Of a DNA stretch of 64,000 nucleotides, positions 1 through 9,608 are shown piece after piece. Numbering within the stretch: position 1 is the stretch's first letter; each line of letters begins with the position of its first letter. A program made the position numbers and the translations under genes. Origin of the DNA: Rosenbergiella metrosideri (lineage in GTDB: Bacteria; Pseudomonadota; Gammaproteobacteria; Enterobacterales; Enterobacteriaceae). Location: NCBI RefSeq assembly GCF_022602565.1, contig NZ_JALBCV010000003.1, positions 187,273-251,272 of the forward strand. Reading direction: 5' to 3'. The notes under the pieces are model-generated. The model was not told where the DNA came from, ran no database searches, and saw only the letters and a list, made by a program, of their open reading frames with translations.

Positions 1-1
1 T

Positions 2-319
2 GTCAGTACTTTTCATTACGTTTCAAGTCAGCCTATCGCCTTCCCAATCACCCTCATACAATGGGGGGATATCATCATCGTCGGTGTCCAACCTGAATTA
101 TCCGCTATCTTTGGTGAACGTATCCGTAACGCCTCTCCCTTTACCCAGACATTTGTCGTGACCATGGTTGATGGGGCGGCAAAATATTTACCCGATATAT
201 CAGGGTATCAACGCTTCACATACGAAGCTCGGTCGTCGCCTTTTGCGCCGGGTGAAGGTGAGCATGCAGTGCAACGGATTATCACTCTATTAACTGAATT
301 AAGGGCATTACCCGCATAA
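2..319 (+). CDS. C-terminal end of a neutral-ceramidase-like protein (5' end outside window)
   Basis: An open frame enters from the left edge and ends at TAA 317-319. About 105 residues are visible. They include QPELSAIFGERIR, VVTMVDGAAKYLPD and FTYEARSSPFAPGEGE, a pattern I recognise from the C-terminal half of neutral/alkaline non-lysosomal ceramidase-like proteins, in which Tyr and Glu of this stretch line the catalytic zinc site. The family hydrolyses the amide of ceramides or related amides and is usually exported, but many bacterial members have no proven substrate. The next gene starts 26 bases downstream on the same strand, so they are probably co-transcribed. The call rests on a C-terminal fragment only; the catalytic N-terminal part cannot be checked here. 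Confidence 0.6.
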   Translation, partial: VSTFHYVSSQPIAFPITLIQWGDIIIVGVQPELSAIFGERIRNASPFTQTFVVTMVDGAAKYLPDISGYQRFTYEARSSPFAPGEGEHAVQRIITLLTELRALPA

Positions 320-345
320 CACTTAACTATATCAAGGAATCTATA

Positions 346-1806
346 ATGTCAGAGATGTCGAGAAGAACATTTATGGTCGCGGGGTCTGCGCTAACGGGTG
401 CGCTTTCAACAACGCTAATGCCTCGGGCAAGTATGGCGGCCAATACCAATGGCTTCATGGCTGCTGCAAGCGACAATAAAACGAGAACGCCTAAAGGCCC
501 TGGCCTCCAACGTATCTATGCATTGTGCGAAGTCACAGGCGGTGGTGAGAAGGTGTATGGTATTGCCGCGGAGTATGATGCCGACATTGATCCGCATAGC
601 TTAGATAAAGGGACGTTCAAAGCTGCAGTCATCCCCGCTGCCGAGGGATTTTTCGCAGGGATGCCCAATGAGCCAGACAAAAATGCGACCCAAGCGGCTC
701 CAGTCACGCGCACTATTAGTGCTATCTATACGAACACACAGCCGACATTAATGGATAAATCATCCAGTGTGACAGGCCGATTTGTAATTGTTGAATTCCA
801 TCATAATCCTGATCTGAGCCTACCGACCACCGATAGCGATAAAGTGTCGCTGACCCAAATGAAAAGCGTTAAAACCTTGCAGGGCAAGAGCTACGCCGCG
901 AGTCACATCGCTTGGTCAAACGTGGAGGGTAATAGAAACAATACGATTATTCGCGGAGTCGACGACTGGGAACAAAGCCACTGGTGGTGGGACGATACCC
1001 GCTCAGCATGGCTCGAATACAGTATTTTTTTACCGAAATCCTTCCTAAAACCTGGCGGTGAAAACCGGTCTTATCCTCTTCTATTGGCGATCACGCACTC
1101 AGGCACCAGCTACGATGGAACCTGTTCGCAAACGCTGACCGAGCAATGTATCGCCTCCATTTGGAGTCAACCCGAAGAGCAGGAAAAACGTGAATGCGTA
1201 GTGATCACCCCTCGTTATGAACGCACAACAATGAATGACTACTGGGAACATACCAGCGATGTCGAAAATACTTGGCGCCTAGTTCAGTCACTGCTGAGTA
1301 ATACGTGGAACTACGGTAACCCCAATCTTGATGACCGCCGTGATAAAGTGCTGAAGATCGATGCCTCCCGGGTTTACTGCACCGGATGGTCGATGGGTGC
1401 TATGACGTCATTATGGTTAATGGCCAAGCATCCAGATACTTTTGCTGCCGGATTGATTATTGCGGGACAACAACGCCCTAACGATCTGGTGACCTTAGCT
1501 CAACAGAAAGTACTGATCATTACTGGTTCAGACGATACAAAATCCACTCCTTGGAATGAAAAATGTGTGCCGGTTTGGGAGCAGTCGGGAGCAAAAGTTA
1601 TCCGTCCAACTGAGATGCTAGATCCCGATCTTATCTTTCCTATTTCCCAGCAGCAAACACTGAACAGTCAGGTCAAAAACTACCTGGCCGAAGGAGGGAA
1701 TATAACGTTTCTTACCTTTAAAGGGGTCGATCATATGGCCTCTGCACGGAAATTCTTTTATATCGAGAGCGCCAGAGAATGGTTATTCCGTCAGTCAAAA
1801 GCGTAA
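346..1806 (+). CDS. Tat-exported alpha/beta hydrolase (esterase/PHB-depolymerase-like peptidase family)
   Basis: 486 residues, preceded by an AAGGA ribosome site. The N-terminus has a twin-arginine signal (SRRTFM followed by a hydrophobic run to about residue 30), so the enzyme is exported folded through Tat. Residues about 50-190 look like an Ig-like esterase N-terminal domain. The C-terminal alpha/beta hydrolase fold has the nucleophile elbow GWSMGA (Ser349), a probable acid in GSDD (Asp396/397) and a histidine in GVDHMA (His463). This resembles the COG4099 predicted peptidase/esterase group. Substrate unknown: an ester or short peptide are both possible. It sits between a ceramidase-like gene and a cupin/lactonase pair, all exported, which suggests breakdown of an external substrate. 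Confidence 0.7.
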   Translation: MSEMSRRTFMVAGSALTGALSTTLMPRASMAANTNGFMAAASDNKTRTPKGPGLQRIYALCEVTGGGEKVYGIAAEYDADIDPHSLDKGTFKAAVIPAAEGFFAGMPNEPDKNATQAAPVTRTISAIYTNTQPTLMDKSSSVTGRFVIVEFHHNPDLSLPTTDSDKVSLTQMKSVKTLQGKSYAASHIAWSNVEGNRNNTIIRGVDDWEQSHWWWDDTRSAWLEYSIFLPKSFLKPGGENRSYPLLLAITHSGTSYDGTCSQTLTEQCIASIWSQPEEQEKRECVVITPRYERTTMNDYWEHTSDVENTWRLVQSLLSNTWNYGNPNLDDRRDKVLKIDASRVYCTGWSMGAMTSLWLMAKHPDTFAAGLIIAGQQRPNDLVTLAQQKVLIITGSDDTKSTPWNEKCVPVWEQSGAKVIRPTEMLDPDLIFPISQQQTLNSQVKNYLAEGGNITFLTFKGVDHMASARKFFYIESAREWLFRQSKA

Positions 1807-1838
1807 TGGCTCAGGCTTAAGCGTCTCACCTGTGTTCC

Positions 1839-1868
1839 CGAGGTTTTTTCTAGAAAGAAAAAACCTCG
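1839..1868. repeat. Perfect 12-bp inverted repeat after the hydrolase gene
   Basis: CGAGGTTTTTTC at 1839-1850 is repeated in inverted form at 1857-1868 with a 6-base loop. The T run lies inside the stem instead of after it, so this is not a classical intrinsic terminator, although a hairpin 32 bases past the stop codon could still end transcription or protect the mRNA 3' end. The rest of 1807-2094 shows nothing I recognise. Confidence 0.5.
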
Positions 1869-2094
1869 TCATTACGCGTTAGAAAAGCAGGTTGATGACT
1901 CGATCGCTGAGAGATGACACAACTTATGTCTAACCGTCTTAGCCCGATCATTTAAGAGCCGATAACTTCCGTCTGCTTCTATCATTGACATACCCTCAGC
2001 TTCGAAAATGAGGGTTGTTTCTAGCCCTCTCTCCCTTCCCCCTCAGCAATTTCTCACCACCTGCTATACTTCTAGGATTTCCTGGAGAAGCCCA

Positions 2095-2664
2095 ATGAAT
2101 TACTCTCTTATCAAGACCTTTATTTTGGTTAGCCTCAGTTCACTTTCGCCGTTAAGCTATGCTGCGACTCAGGTACACAGTGTGGAATCTTCGAACCCAA
2201 CGGCCACCCATAGTAATGGTGAGACACAACCCCCTATCAAGTATGCCTCCTTATGGGCGGATAAAAGTGGAGCCACGCATATCAAAACATGTCGTATCGA
2301 AGGCCTTCAGTTTAAAACCTATGCCCCGCCCTCGGCTCCACAGTGGATAGGAGTGTCTCCCGATCAAATTGAAAGTATTGCTTACGCCGTGTTGCCCCCT
2401 GGCTATGAAGGAACTTGGCATCATGCGCCGGGACCCCAATGGGTTATCACGCTATCCGGTAAATGGTCTGTGCAGACCACCGATGGCTCGGTACTGATTC
2501 AAGGTCCAGGCGAGATGCAATTTAATGCGGACAGCAGTTCTCATCCTCGAAACAACGATCCACATGTTGGCCATATTTCCAAGACAGTGGGCAACGATCC
2601 CAACGTCCAGTTAATTATTAAGCTCAAACCCAATGTTAGACAGACTATGAACTGTGCTGATTAG
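2095..2664 (+). CDS. Exported cupin-domain protein
   Basis: Start chosen at ATG 2095, which follows a GGAG ribosome site and begins an ordinary Sec signal peptide (MNYSLIKTFILVSLSSLSPL, cleavage probably after SYA). The frame is open further upstream to 2008 but without a signal or ribosome site. 189 residues. The second half has a cupin pattern: a proline/glycine turn, GTWHHAPGPQWVITLSG, then DGSVLIQGPGEMQF and SSHPRNNDPHVGH, giving His residues able to hold a metal. Cupins of this form are often isomerases or lyases of sugar acids, or simple binders. The stop codon lies 16 bases before the gluconolactonase start, so the two are translated from one mRNA. Function otherwise unknown. Confidence 0.65.
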   Translation: MNYSLIKTFILVSLSSLSPLSYAATQVHSVESSNPTATHSNGETQPPIKYASLWADKSGATHIKTCRIEGLQFKTYAPPSAPQWIGVSPDQIESIAYAVLPPGYEGTWHHAPGPQWVITLSGKWSVQTTDGSVLIQGPGEMQFNADSSSHPRNNDPHVGHISKTVGNDPNVQLIIKLKPNVRQTMNCAD

Positions 2665-2680
2665 CACCAAGGCTAAGAAA

Positions 2681-3700
2681 ATGAAGATAACGTTACGACC
2701 CGCTATTATCGGGATATTTTTTTCTGCGGCAAGCATTAGTAGCATGGCTCACTCATCCACTACTTTCAGCATCCAGTCATTAACTCCCGACTTTTCTGAT
2801 CTTATCGATAGCCATGCAACACCAGAGGTGATTACACGTCATGCAAAATGGGCTGAAGGCCCAGTGTGCCAAGCTGACGGACTCTTTGTCTTTAGCGACG
2901 TCAAAGCGAATAAAGTATTAAGCTGGTCGCCGCAACAAGGGATAAAAACTTGGTTATCGCCGTCTGACTTTCAAAATGGTCATACGATTGATGCTCAAGG
3001 ACGTATTATTGCCGCTTCACATGGTAAGAGAGCAATTTTACGGCAGGATAAAGACGGACAGTGGACTGTACTCGCTGACCGCTGGCAGGGAAAGCGGCTG
3101 AACAGTCCCAACGATGTGACAGTCTCGCCGGATGGGTCGATTTGGTTCACTGATCCCACTTTCGGTGTATTAAGTAAAAGCGAAGGTTATGGGGGAAAAG
3201 TTGAGCAGGATGGAGAATATGTCTACCGCTATCAACCTGATGAAAACACCCTTGTGAGGATGAAAACTCCGGGTGTTCATTCCCCTAATGGATTAGCATT
3301 CTCCCCGGATGGACGCACTCTCTATATTTCCGATACACAACTTGCGCATAATTTTGAGGATAAATCCCTGCGCCATCAAATTATGGCTTATACAGTGCAA
3401 GGCAAAACATTAAACCACGGTAAGTTATTTGCAATCGTCAATCCAGGGATCCCAGATGGAATCCGTACTGACCGACAAGGGAATGTGTGGAGCAGTAGTA
3501 AGGAGGGAATCCATGTGTTTTCGCCTCAAGGAAGACTTTTAGGTAAGATCTTCGTTCCTTCTCAGGACACTGGGAATCTAGCCTTCTGCACAGATCCTAA
3601 TCGCCAGCGTTGGGTATATATCACCGCCGCAAATTTGGTTCTGCGAGTTCCCGTTTTAACTGAGGGGGCCACGGCCAGTTCAGCTGCCCCTAAACCCTAA
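2681..3700 (+). CDS. Exported SMP-30/gluconolactonase family protein
   Basis: Start at ATG 2681 (AAGG upstream; signal peptide MKITLRPAIIGIFFSAASIS, cleavage near SSMA). 339 residues. It carries the six-bladed SMP-30/gluconolactonase propeller pattern: WAEGPV near the start (metal-binding Glu), NSPNDVTVSPDGSIWFTDPT in the middle, SPNGLAFSPDGRTLYISDT and PDGIRTDRQGNVWSSSKEGI later. The family opens sugar-acid lactones with a divalent metal. Periplasmic location fits a role in hydrolysing glucono-1,5-lactone made by the membrane glucose dehydrogenase encoded at 57-59.5 kb; that link is inference. It follows the cupin gene closely and precedes glycerate kinase by 39 bases. Confidence 0.8.
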   Translation: MKITLRPAIIGIFFSAASISSMAHSSTTFSIQSLTPDFSDLIDSHATPEVITRHAKWAEGPVCQADGLFVFSDVKANKVLSWSPQQGIKTWLSPSDFQNGHTIDAQGRIIAASHGKRAILRQDKDGQWTVLADRWQGKRLNSPNDVTVSPDGSIWFTDPTFGVLSKSEGYGGKVEQDGEYVYRYQPDENTLVRMKTPGVHSPNGLAFSPDGRTLYISDTQLAHNFEDKSLRHQIMAYTVQGKTLNHGKLFAIVNPGIPDGIRTDRQGNVWSSSKEGIHVFSPQGRLLGKIFVPSQDTGNLAFCTDPNRQRWVYITAANLVLRVPVLTEGATASSAAPKP

Positions 3701-3739
3701 CCTTGGATTTGATATGTAATCAGTAGAGAGGCAACTTCG

Positions 3740-4912
3740 ATGAAATTTGTCCTAGCCCCCGACTCTTTTAAAGAGAGCATGACAGCCTTGCAAGTTGCAA
3801 ACAGTATGGAGAAAGGACTACGACGCGTTTTTCCCGACTGCGAGATAGTTAAAGTGCCTATGGCTGATGGGGGCGAAGGTACAGTGCAATCTTTGATCGA
3901 TGCGACGGCAGGAAAAATTATCAGTGTTGAGGTGATGGGTCCTCTCCATACTAGCGTCCAGGCTGAATTTGGACTACTGGGTGATGGAGAAACAGCGGTG
4001 ATAGAAATGGCTTCCGCCAGCGGCATTATCCATACTTCACATAAAAACCGTAACCCACTGATCACCACCACTTATGGAACGGGAGAACTGATCAAACATG
4101 CCCTCGACCTAGGGGTTCGTAAAATCATTATTGGTTTAGGTGGGAGTGCGACCAATGATGGGGGACAGGGTATGGCCAGCGCCTTAGGCGTAAAATTCAA
4201 AAACGCGAAAGGTGAGCAAGTTGAATTAGGGGGAGGATATTTAGACAATATCGCCGATATCGACGTGAGTGGACTCGACCCACGCGTCGCGGGAACTGAA
4301 TTTATCGTCGCCTGTGATGTGACCAATCCCCTCATTGGGCCTAATGGTGCTTCGTCTGTTTTTGGCCCACAGAAAGGCGCAACACCTGAGAAAGTGAAAA
4401 TCCTGGATCGTAACCTCGGAATTTATGCTGAAAAAATTGAATCTTGTTTAGGGATTACCACCGCGTCGGTAGCAGGTGCCGGAGCCGCTGGCGGTTTAGG
4501 AGCCGGACTACTCGCCTTTACCCCGGCTAAATTACAACAAGGCATTGATATCGTTATTCAGTTCACGGGATTAGCTGAAAAAATCATAGGGGCTGATGTC
4601 GTATTTACCGGAGAAGGCGGTATCGATTATCAAACTAAATTCGGTAAAACGCCTTACGGAGTGGCCAATATTACCCAAAAAGTCTCTCCTCACACTCCTG
4701 TCATTGCCTTAGCGGGTGCCATCGGTGAAGGTGTTGAGAACCTTTATGGTGAGAATTTTACAGCCATATTCGGTATTTTGCGGCAAGCTGGCCCTCTCGG
4801 TGAGGCGCTAAAAGAGGGAGAAAAAAACGTCGCGTTTACGACGGAAAATATTGCTCGCCTACTTACTGTCGGAATCAACATGCCTAAGAGTATCGATAAG
4901 CACAATATATAG
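3740..4912 (+). CDS. garK: Glycerate 2-kinase
   Basis: 390 residues, full length for the GarK/GlxK family (about 380). Recognisable blocks are the N-terminal APDSFKESMTALQVA, PMADGGEGTVQSL, GLGGSATNDGGQGMASALG, VACDVTNPLIGPNGAS and VFTGEGGIDYQT. The enzyme phosphorylates D-glycerate with ATP to 2-phosphoglycerate in the cytoplasm, the last step of glucarate/galactarate and glyoxylate-derived glycerate use. Ribosome site GAGAGG lies 10 bases upstream. It is the only cytoplasmic enzyme of the plus-strand cluster, so it may take glycerate released from an oxidised sugar acid. GarK and GlxK cannot be told apart from sequence alone here. Confidence 0.88.
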   Translation: MKFVLAPDSFKESMTALQVANSMEKGLRRVFPDCEIVKVPMADGGEGTVQSLIDATAGKIISVEVMGPLHTSVQAEFGLLGDGETAVIEMASASGIIHTSHKNRNPLITTTYGTGELIKHALDLGVRKIIIGLGGSATNDGGQGMASALGVKFKNAKGEQVELGGGYLDNIADIDVSGLDPRVAGTEFIVACDVTNPLIGPNGASSVFGPQKGATPEKVKILDRNLGIYAEKIESCLGITTASVAGAGAAGGLGAGLLAFTPAKLQQGIDIVIQFTGLAEKIIGADVVFTGEGGIDYQTKFGKTPYGVANITQKVSPHTPVIALAGAIGEGVENLYGENFTAIFGILRQAGPLGEALKEGEKNVAFTTENIARLLTVGINMPKSIDKHNI

Positions 4913-5000
4913 CGTTGAGAGGTAGCTAACACTATTCCATGCAATACCTATGACCTCGATTAAGCTTAAGGAGTGCGAGCAACAGAGGGCATTCACGCTT

Positions 5001-6404
5001 TTAAAAAAGGGTAAACGGTGCTATCACCATAAACTTCACATCACGTTCATCTTGGAAAATATTGCCATAACCGCCTCCCCAACTTGGGATAGTGGAATGA
5101 TTATCGTAACGGGTGAAATGTAATTTGAACATTGTCCCTTTCGCACGCCCTTCTTGGATCGTATAACTGGCGTCTAGGCTGTAGGCCGACTCTTTCAACC
5201 GATTATTTGGGTTGTAATACGCATCGGGCGAAGAGAGCCTGCCAGGTTTGGCATCCCACGCATACACGTAGGACGCGCCGACAGACCAACCGGGGAGATC
5301 CCAATGTTTGAGATCGTACATCGCACCAATGAATAGTGCTTTCTCATCGTTTGCGTTGAAATCAGAGCGGTTATCCCACCAGATATCCAAGCGCCCATTA
5401 GAGGAGGCATAGGTCGGGGTCATACGTTGTAAAAAATAGCCCTGCTGCCCTTCGGCTTTTACCCAAGTGCCTTCTAAACGGAGATCAAGGACGTCGACAA
5501 CCTTATAGCCAAAAGTTAATGCCTGTAGCCAGGCAGTTCCGTCGTAAATATCGTTACTCTCCCCGGGTGCAGCTTTATCCCGTGCGCCATAAAACTGATA
5601 ACTGGTACGCAGAGGAGAAGAGGCGATGTCGAATTGATAGCTCACTTTGGCAAAATATTGGTCAATATACCCTTCGGCCTGCCCCAGTGCCGCTTCTAAA
5701 ACAAGGCCATTTTTAATATCGTATTTAGCGCCTACAGAGTGCAAATACTTCACCTTAGATTGTCGATCATTTTGGTAAAAATGATCCATCTTAAGGTGCC
5801 ACGGCGACTTATATTCATTTGCCCAAATATACGAGAACGCTAAGGATCCAGCCTGAGCGTAATCAACGTTTGCCCCAACCTCAGCCCCCTGATAAGTACC
5901 TGGTAATAAACTCCAATGCGGTGCTAATAACGTTTGTCCTGCTGGTTGAATATAACCTGCTTGCGCCCACATTGGCCCATAGCTAAATTTCGCCGCTGCC
6001 TTATAAAGATCGAGACCGCTTTTATCCCCACTAAAATTTTCACTGTATGCTTTATTACTCGATGAGAAGGCGATTTCATTAGGGTGGCCACTGGCAGAAT
6101 TTTCTGCCATTTCAATTGCGCTAAAGGCTGCAATATCAATGCCAAAGAAACCTCCCGCATAGCCGGATTGAAAATCTATATTTCCATTCCATGTAGAATG
6201 GGAAAGATTTGTTTTATACTTTCCATTATCGGCCACATCCTTGCGATCACGTTCACGCTGCCAATAATAGATTCCACCAGTTAACGTCGAATCATCAATA
6301 AATCCTGCTGCACTGACTTCCGGTGAAAGTATTCCCCCAGAAAAAACAGTACCGCTGAAGATACATAAACATAACGTACGAGATAATCCTTTAATTGTAC
6401 GCAT
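5001..6404 (-). CDS. chiP: Chitoporin ChiP, OprD-family outer-membrane porin
   Basis: 467 residues against 468 in E. coli ChiP (YbfM). It has a signal peptide ending near VSAA and then [20 protein letters not shown], a block I know from ChiP almost unchanged; later blocks such as [19 protein letters not shown] and [18 protein letters not shown] also agree. It ends in Phe as outer-membrane barrels do. It admits chito-oligosaccharides to the periplasm. Ribosome site AGGA lies 9 bases before ATG. The gene stands 150 bases after chbG on the same strand, putting porin, PTS and hydrolases together; in E. coli chiP is far from chb. It probably has its own promoter in the gap, with a candidate NagC-type operator. 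Confidence 0.93.
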   Translation of the reverse strand: MRTIKGLSRTLCLCIFSGTVFSGGILSPEVSAAGFIDDSTLTGGIYYWQRERDRKDVADNGKYKTNLSHSTWNGNIDFQSGYAGGFFGIDIAAFSAIEMAENSASGHPNEIAFSSSNKAYSENFSGDKSGLDLYKAAAKFSYGPMWAQAGYIQPAGQTLLAPHWSLLPGTYQGAEVGANVDYAQAGSLAFSYIWANEYKSPWHLKMDHFYQNDRQSKVKYLHSVGAKYDIKNGLVLEAALGQAEGYIDQYFAKVSYQFDIASSPLRTSYQFYGARDKAAPGESNDIYDGTAWLQALTFGYKVVDVLDLRLEGTWVKAEGQQGYFLQRMTPTYASSNGRLDIWWDNRSDFNANDEKALFIGAMYDLKHWDLPGWSVGASYVYAWDAKPGRLSSPDAYYNPNNRLKESAYSLDASYTIQEGRAKGTMFKLHFTRYDNHSTIPSWGGGYGNIFQDERDVKFMVIAPFTLF

Positions 6405-6468
6405 AAATAGCTATCCTAATAGAGTATGAAGGGTTAACTGCCTTAATTTTAGAAAAATGATAACCAAA

Positions 6469-6490
6469 CTGATAATTAAGCGAATATCAG
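6469..6490. promoter_or_regulatory. Candidate operator upstream of chiP
   Basis: CTGATAATTAAGCGAATATCAG has 6-base inverted ends (CTGATA/TATCAG). On the minus strand it reads TATTCGCTTAATTAT, similar to TATTCGCTATTATTA in the chb upstream region at 12039-12053. NagC controls both chiP and chb in E. coli, and its operators are AT-rich with a central TTCG-type core, so NagC is the likely reader. Position is about 65-86 bases before the chiP start codon. Inference only. Confidence 0.35.
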
Positions 6491-6554
6491 CGTTAATCAA
6501 TAAAGGCAGTCGTTAATAACAATATTAATGAATTAATAGAACAGTGTTTATTAG

Positions 6555-7313
6555 TTATATCGTTTTAAAATTAGTCAGACGGTAACCGCGTTGAATGATC
6601 CCCTTTTTTAATGAAGCTGAAGTCAATATTTCCAATTCCACTAACCGCTGATCACAATACGCACTCTTTTTAATGGTGGTATCCACAAAGGCAGGGTGGC
6701 ACATCACTTCTAAAGACGTTTCCCCGCATTGCAGTGAATCATCGAGTATTTTTAAAAACAGTGCTTCCGAGAGGGAATCGCCATAAAACTTACTGGAAAA
6801 ACCTTCGCTACTTCTGGCAGCAGGCTGCACCGAAGTATCGCCCGCAGACGAGCGTTGATCGCGGCGAATGGGGATATCTCTCTCGCGGGCAAAACGATCG
6901 ACGATATTGTAAATATCCGGAATAAAATGTACGTGATGATGGCTATCAATATGTGTAGGCGGACAACCGAATAGCTCAATAAAACGCTGATATTGGCTGG
7001 CTAATTCCTGAGTGATTTCGTGAAGCGGTAATCGGTCTTCTTCAGCCATCTGCCATACCCACTTACCTAACTGACCTTCTCTCGTGAGCATCGGCATCGC
7101 CGATAACGGTTTTCCTAAGGTCAGTACAAAATGCATGCCGATTCCCAATTCAGGCACCTGCTGACATAACTCGGCGGCATGCCCGATAGCTTCGCCATTG
7201 ACCATCGCCGTTGTCGACGTGACGATACCTTGCCGATGGGCCTCAATGATCCCATAATTTTGCCCCTTACTCAGTCCAAAATCGTCAGCATTGACTACTA
7301 ATAAAGGTGTCAT
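6555..7313 (-). CDS. chbG: Chito-oligosaccharide deacetylase ChbG (YdjC family)
   Basis: 252 residues, same length class as E. coli ChbG. It removes one acetyl group from diacetylchitobiose-6-phosphate, needed for inducing ChbR and for hydrolysis by ChbF. The metal/catalytic motifs are visible: VVNADDFG (Asp10, Asp11), GMHF (His61) and DSHHHVHF (His125-127). The block [16 protein letters not shown] is essentially that of the E. coli protein. The ATG directly abuts the chbF stop codon (TAAATG), so translation is coupled. Last gene of the chb operon before chiP. Confidence 0.94.
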   Translation of the reverse strand: MTPLLVVNADDFGLSKGQNYGIIEAHRQGIVTSTTAMVNGEAIGHAAELCQQVPELGIGMHFVLTLGKPLSAMPMLTREGQLGKWVWQMAEEDRLPLHEITQELASQYQRFIELFGCPPTHIDSHHHVHFIPDIYNIVDRFARERDIPIRRDQRSSAGDTSVQPAARSSEGFSSKFYGDSLSEALFLKILDDSLQCGETSLEVMCHPAFVDTTIKKSAYCDQRLVELEILTSASLKKGIIQRGYRLTNFKTI

Positions 7314-8672
7314 TTAGTTTCCCTCTGAAACTTTTAAATCCTTAATCGTTTTTGCGAAATGGGGTAACCACCGTTCATGGGCTAAGAGCATCTCACGCGC
7401 GAGGCGCTCGGCATCATTATCAGAATGAATAAGTGGGCTAAGATTTAGGGCTAATTGCACTTTATTAAAATCGCCACTCATCGCCGCTTCGCTTGCCGCC
7501 ACTTCAAAGCCTTTAATGGTATAAATAAGCCCTAATACTTGTTCATCGAAATGCGTAATACGTGGGGTAGGCTGCGCACCGTCCTGACCTAAAGTACAGG
7601 TTATCTCAATCGACCACTCAGCAGGGATATTGTCGATATGACCTTTATGCGGAATATTAACGTAATGCTCAGTCTGTTTATTATTGTAAATTGCATTAAT
7701 CACTTCACAGGCGGCATCCGAATAATAAGCTCCCCCGCGAAGTTCTAATTCTTTTGGTTTTACATCAAGATTAGGGTTTTTGTAGAGTTCGAAAAGTTGA
7801 TGCTCGACTTGTTGAACCACTTGCGCACGCGTCCCGCCTTTATAATATTCGCCCAGTTCAATGGCGAGCATCTCTTTCGGCTTGAAATAATAAAGTAGAT
7901 AAGAGCAAGGTATTAAGCGTAATGAGCGAATGAGCCCCTCATTAAAAGCTAAATCGGTAATATTTTTAACTGAGTTGGCACTTAACGTACCGCTAGCAAT
8001 CCCCTCAAGCAGTTCATCAAACCGCGATTGACCATTCACCCACACGTCCCGAACAAACACGAGGTGGTTAAGGCCGAATAGATCTATTTTGAGGTCATCG
8101 TCTGACGTTAGACGTAAAACATCGGTGATGAACATTTTCATACCGATTGGAATATTACAGACCCCAATAAAACGATTAAAACGAGTGTGGCGGTAGATAG
8201 CTTCTGTCACCATTCCAGCTGGATTCGTAAAATTAACGATCCAAGCCTTTGGGCAAATTTCTTGTACATCATTAACGATATCAATAATGACCGGAATCGT
8301 ACGTAATCCTTTAAATAGCCCCCCCGCTCCATTGGTCTCTTGGCCTAAATAGCCATGGCTAAGTGGGATTCGTTCATCTTTTTCACGCGCTTTCAGCTGT
8401 CCAACACGCAGTTGAGTGGTCACAAAATCGGCCCCTTGCAAGGCGGCTCGGCGATCTAAGGTCTTAAATACCTTCATCGGTACACCTGCTTTTTCAATCA
8501 TCCTTTCACACAATGCATGAATAATATCGAGCTTTTCTTGTCCCTCTTCGACATCGACTAACCAGAGCTCAGTGACCGGGAGTTCGTGATAGCGTTTAAG
8601 AAAACCTTCCAGTAGTTCTGGGGTATAACTACTTCCGCCACCAATAGTCACAATTTTTAATTTTTGGCTCAT
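7314..8672 (-). CDS. chbF: 6-phospho-chitobiosidase ChbF, glycoside hydrolase family 4
   Basis: 452 residues (E. coli 450). GH4 enzymes use NAD+ and a divalent metal. The N-terminal dinucleotide-binding motif is IVTIGGGSSYTPELLEG; the metal-site cysteine lies in GVCNIPIGMK and the histidine in FGLNHLVF. It cleaves the mono-deacetylated chitobiose-6-phosphate delivered by ChbBCA and ChbG. A strong ribosome site (AAGGAAAAT) precedes ATG. Preceded by chbR with an 80-base gap and followed without gap by chbG. Confidence 0.95.
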   Translation of the reverse strand: MSQKLKIVTIGGGSSYTPELLEGFLKRYHELPVTELWLVDVEEGQEKLDIIHALCERMIEKAGVPMKVFKTLDRRAALQGADFVTTQLRVGQLKAREKDERIPLSHGYLGQETNGAGGLFKGLRTIPVIIDIVNDVQEICPKAWIVNFTNPAGMVTEAIYRHTRFNRFIGVCNIPIGMKMFITDVLRLTSDDDLKIDLFGLNHLVFVRDVWVNGQSRFDELLEGIASGTLSANSVKNITDLAFNEGLIRSLRLIPCSYLLYYFKPKEMLAIELGEYYKGGTRAQVVQQVEHQLFELYKNPNLDVKPKELELRGGAYYSDAACEVINAIYNNKQTEHYVNIPHKGHIDNIPAEWSIEITCTLGQDGAQPTPRITHFDEQVLGLIYTIKGFEVAASEAAMSGDFNKVQLALNLSPLIHSDNDAERLAREMLLAHERWLPHFAKTIKDLKVSEGN

Positions 8673-8752
8673 TTTATTTTCCTTATTTGGTCAATTTTAT
8701 CGACGACTATTTTCTGCTAAAGAAATCGTCTCCCACCCAAACGCTTGCTGAG

Positions 8753-9583
8753 TCACTCTTCATTACAACTGTTTATCTTCTTTCGATAATTATTCGGTGT
8801 GAAAGAAGTAAATTTTTTAAATGTTTTAATAAATAAACTTGGGCTGCTGTATCCGGATTCGTATGCAATATCAGTGACTGAAGAGTTAGTTATTTCCAGC
8901 TGTTTTTTGGCAAAATTAATACGAATATTATTAATAATCTGCATCGGTGTTTTACTATAATAACGCTGAGTAGCTCGGCTGAGATATTCCTGGCTTTTCC
9001 CTGAAAGTTGCACCATATGCTCTAGCGCGGCATCACCGAATTTCAGCTTGTCGTGCATGGATTCAACCGTATTTCTTAACCAGAGCGGAACAGTATCCCT
9101 GATCGGTTCATCACGGTAATGTCTTAAACGATTGGTGATATAAAAACAGACGACTTCAATAAACTCATCAAACTCATTTTCGCGAAAATGGTGAGAGGTA
9201 ATTACCGACTCAATATGAGCAAGAAAGTGCGTGTCAATGGCATAGGCCTGGGTTGCCGTGAATTCGCTAGGAAATAGCGATTGAAAATGTTTCTCAAAAA
9301 AAAATTTACTGATCCCTACATTAAGAATACGTGTCGCCCCAGCGGTATAGAAACTTTGATGTTGTGAGCCGACTGGGATAAAGACAAAATCCCCACGTTC
9401 TAAAAGCACCCGTTGTCCATCAATCTCTTGATAATAACGTCCGGTTAAGACGATAGTGAACTCGTAGTAATCGTGTTGATGAAGTCCACTCACGCTCTCC
9501 GTTTTAGTGAAAATAAAGACATGGAAATTATGTCCATTAAACAGTTGATGCTCACGCGCGATAGGGATTTCTGTCATGATCAT
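8753..9583 (-). CDS. chbR: Transcription factor ChbR (AraC family, chitobiose regulator)
   Basis: 276 residues (E. coli 280). N-terminal cupin sensor with [20 protein letters not shown] and [11 protein letters not shown], then two helix-turn-helix units at the C-terminus ending in [20 protein letters not shown]. ChbR is a dual regulator: it represses chb without substrate and activates with CRP once mono-deacetylated chitobiose-6-phosphate is present. It lies inside the operon between chbA and chbF as in E. coli, 25 bases after chbA. Either of two start codons (9583 or 9577) is possible; no strong ribosome site decides. Confidence 0.94.
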   Translation of the reverse strand: MIMTEIPIAREHQLFNGHNFHVFIFTKTESVSGLHQHDYYEFTIVLTGRYYQEIDGQRVLLERGDFVFIPVGSQHQSFYTAGATRILNVGISKFFFEKHFQSLFPSEFTATQAYAIDTHFLAHIESVITSHHFRENEFDEFIEVVCFYITNRLRHYRDEPIRDTVPLWLRNTVESMHDKLKFGDAALEHMVQLSGKSQEYLSRATQRYYSKTPMQIINNIRINFAKKQLEITNSSVTDIAYESGYSSPSLFIKTFKKFTSFTPNNYRKKINSCNEE

Positions 9584-9608
9584 TTTTGACGACCTAGCCT
9601 AAGGTAAA

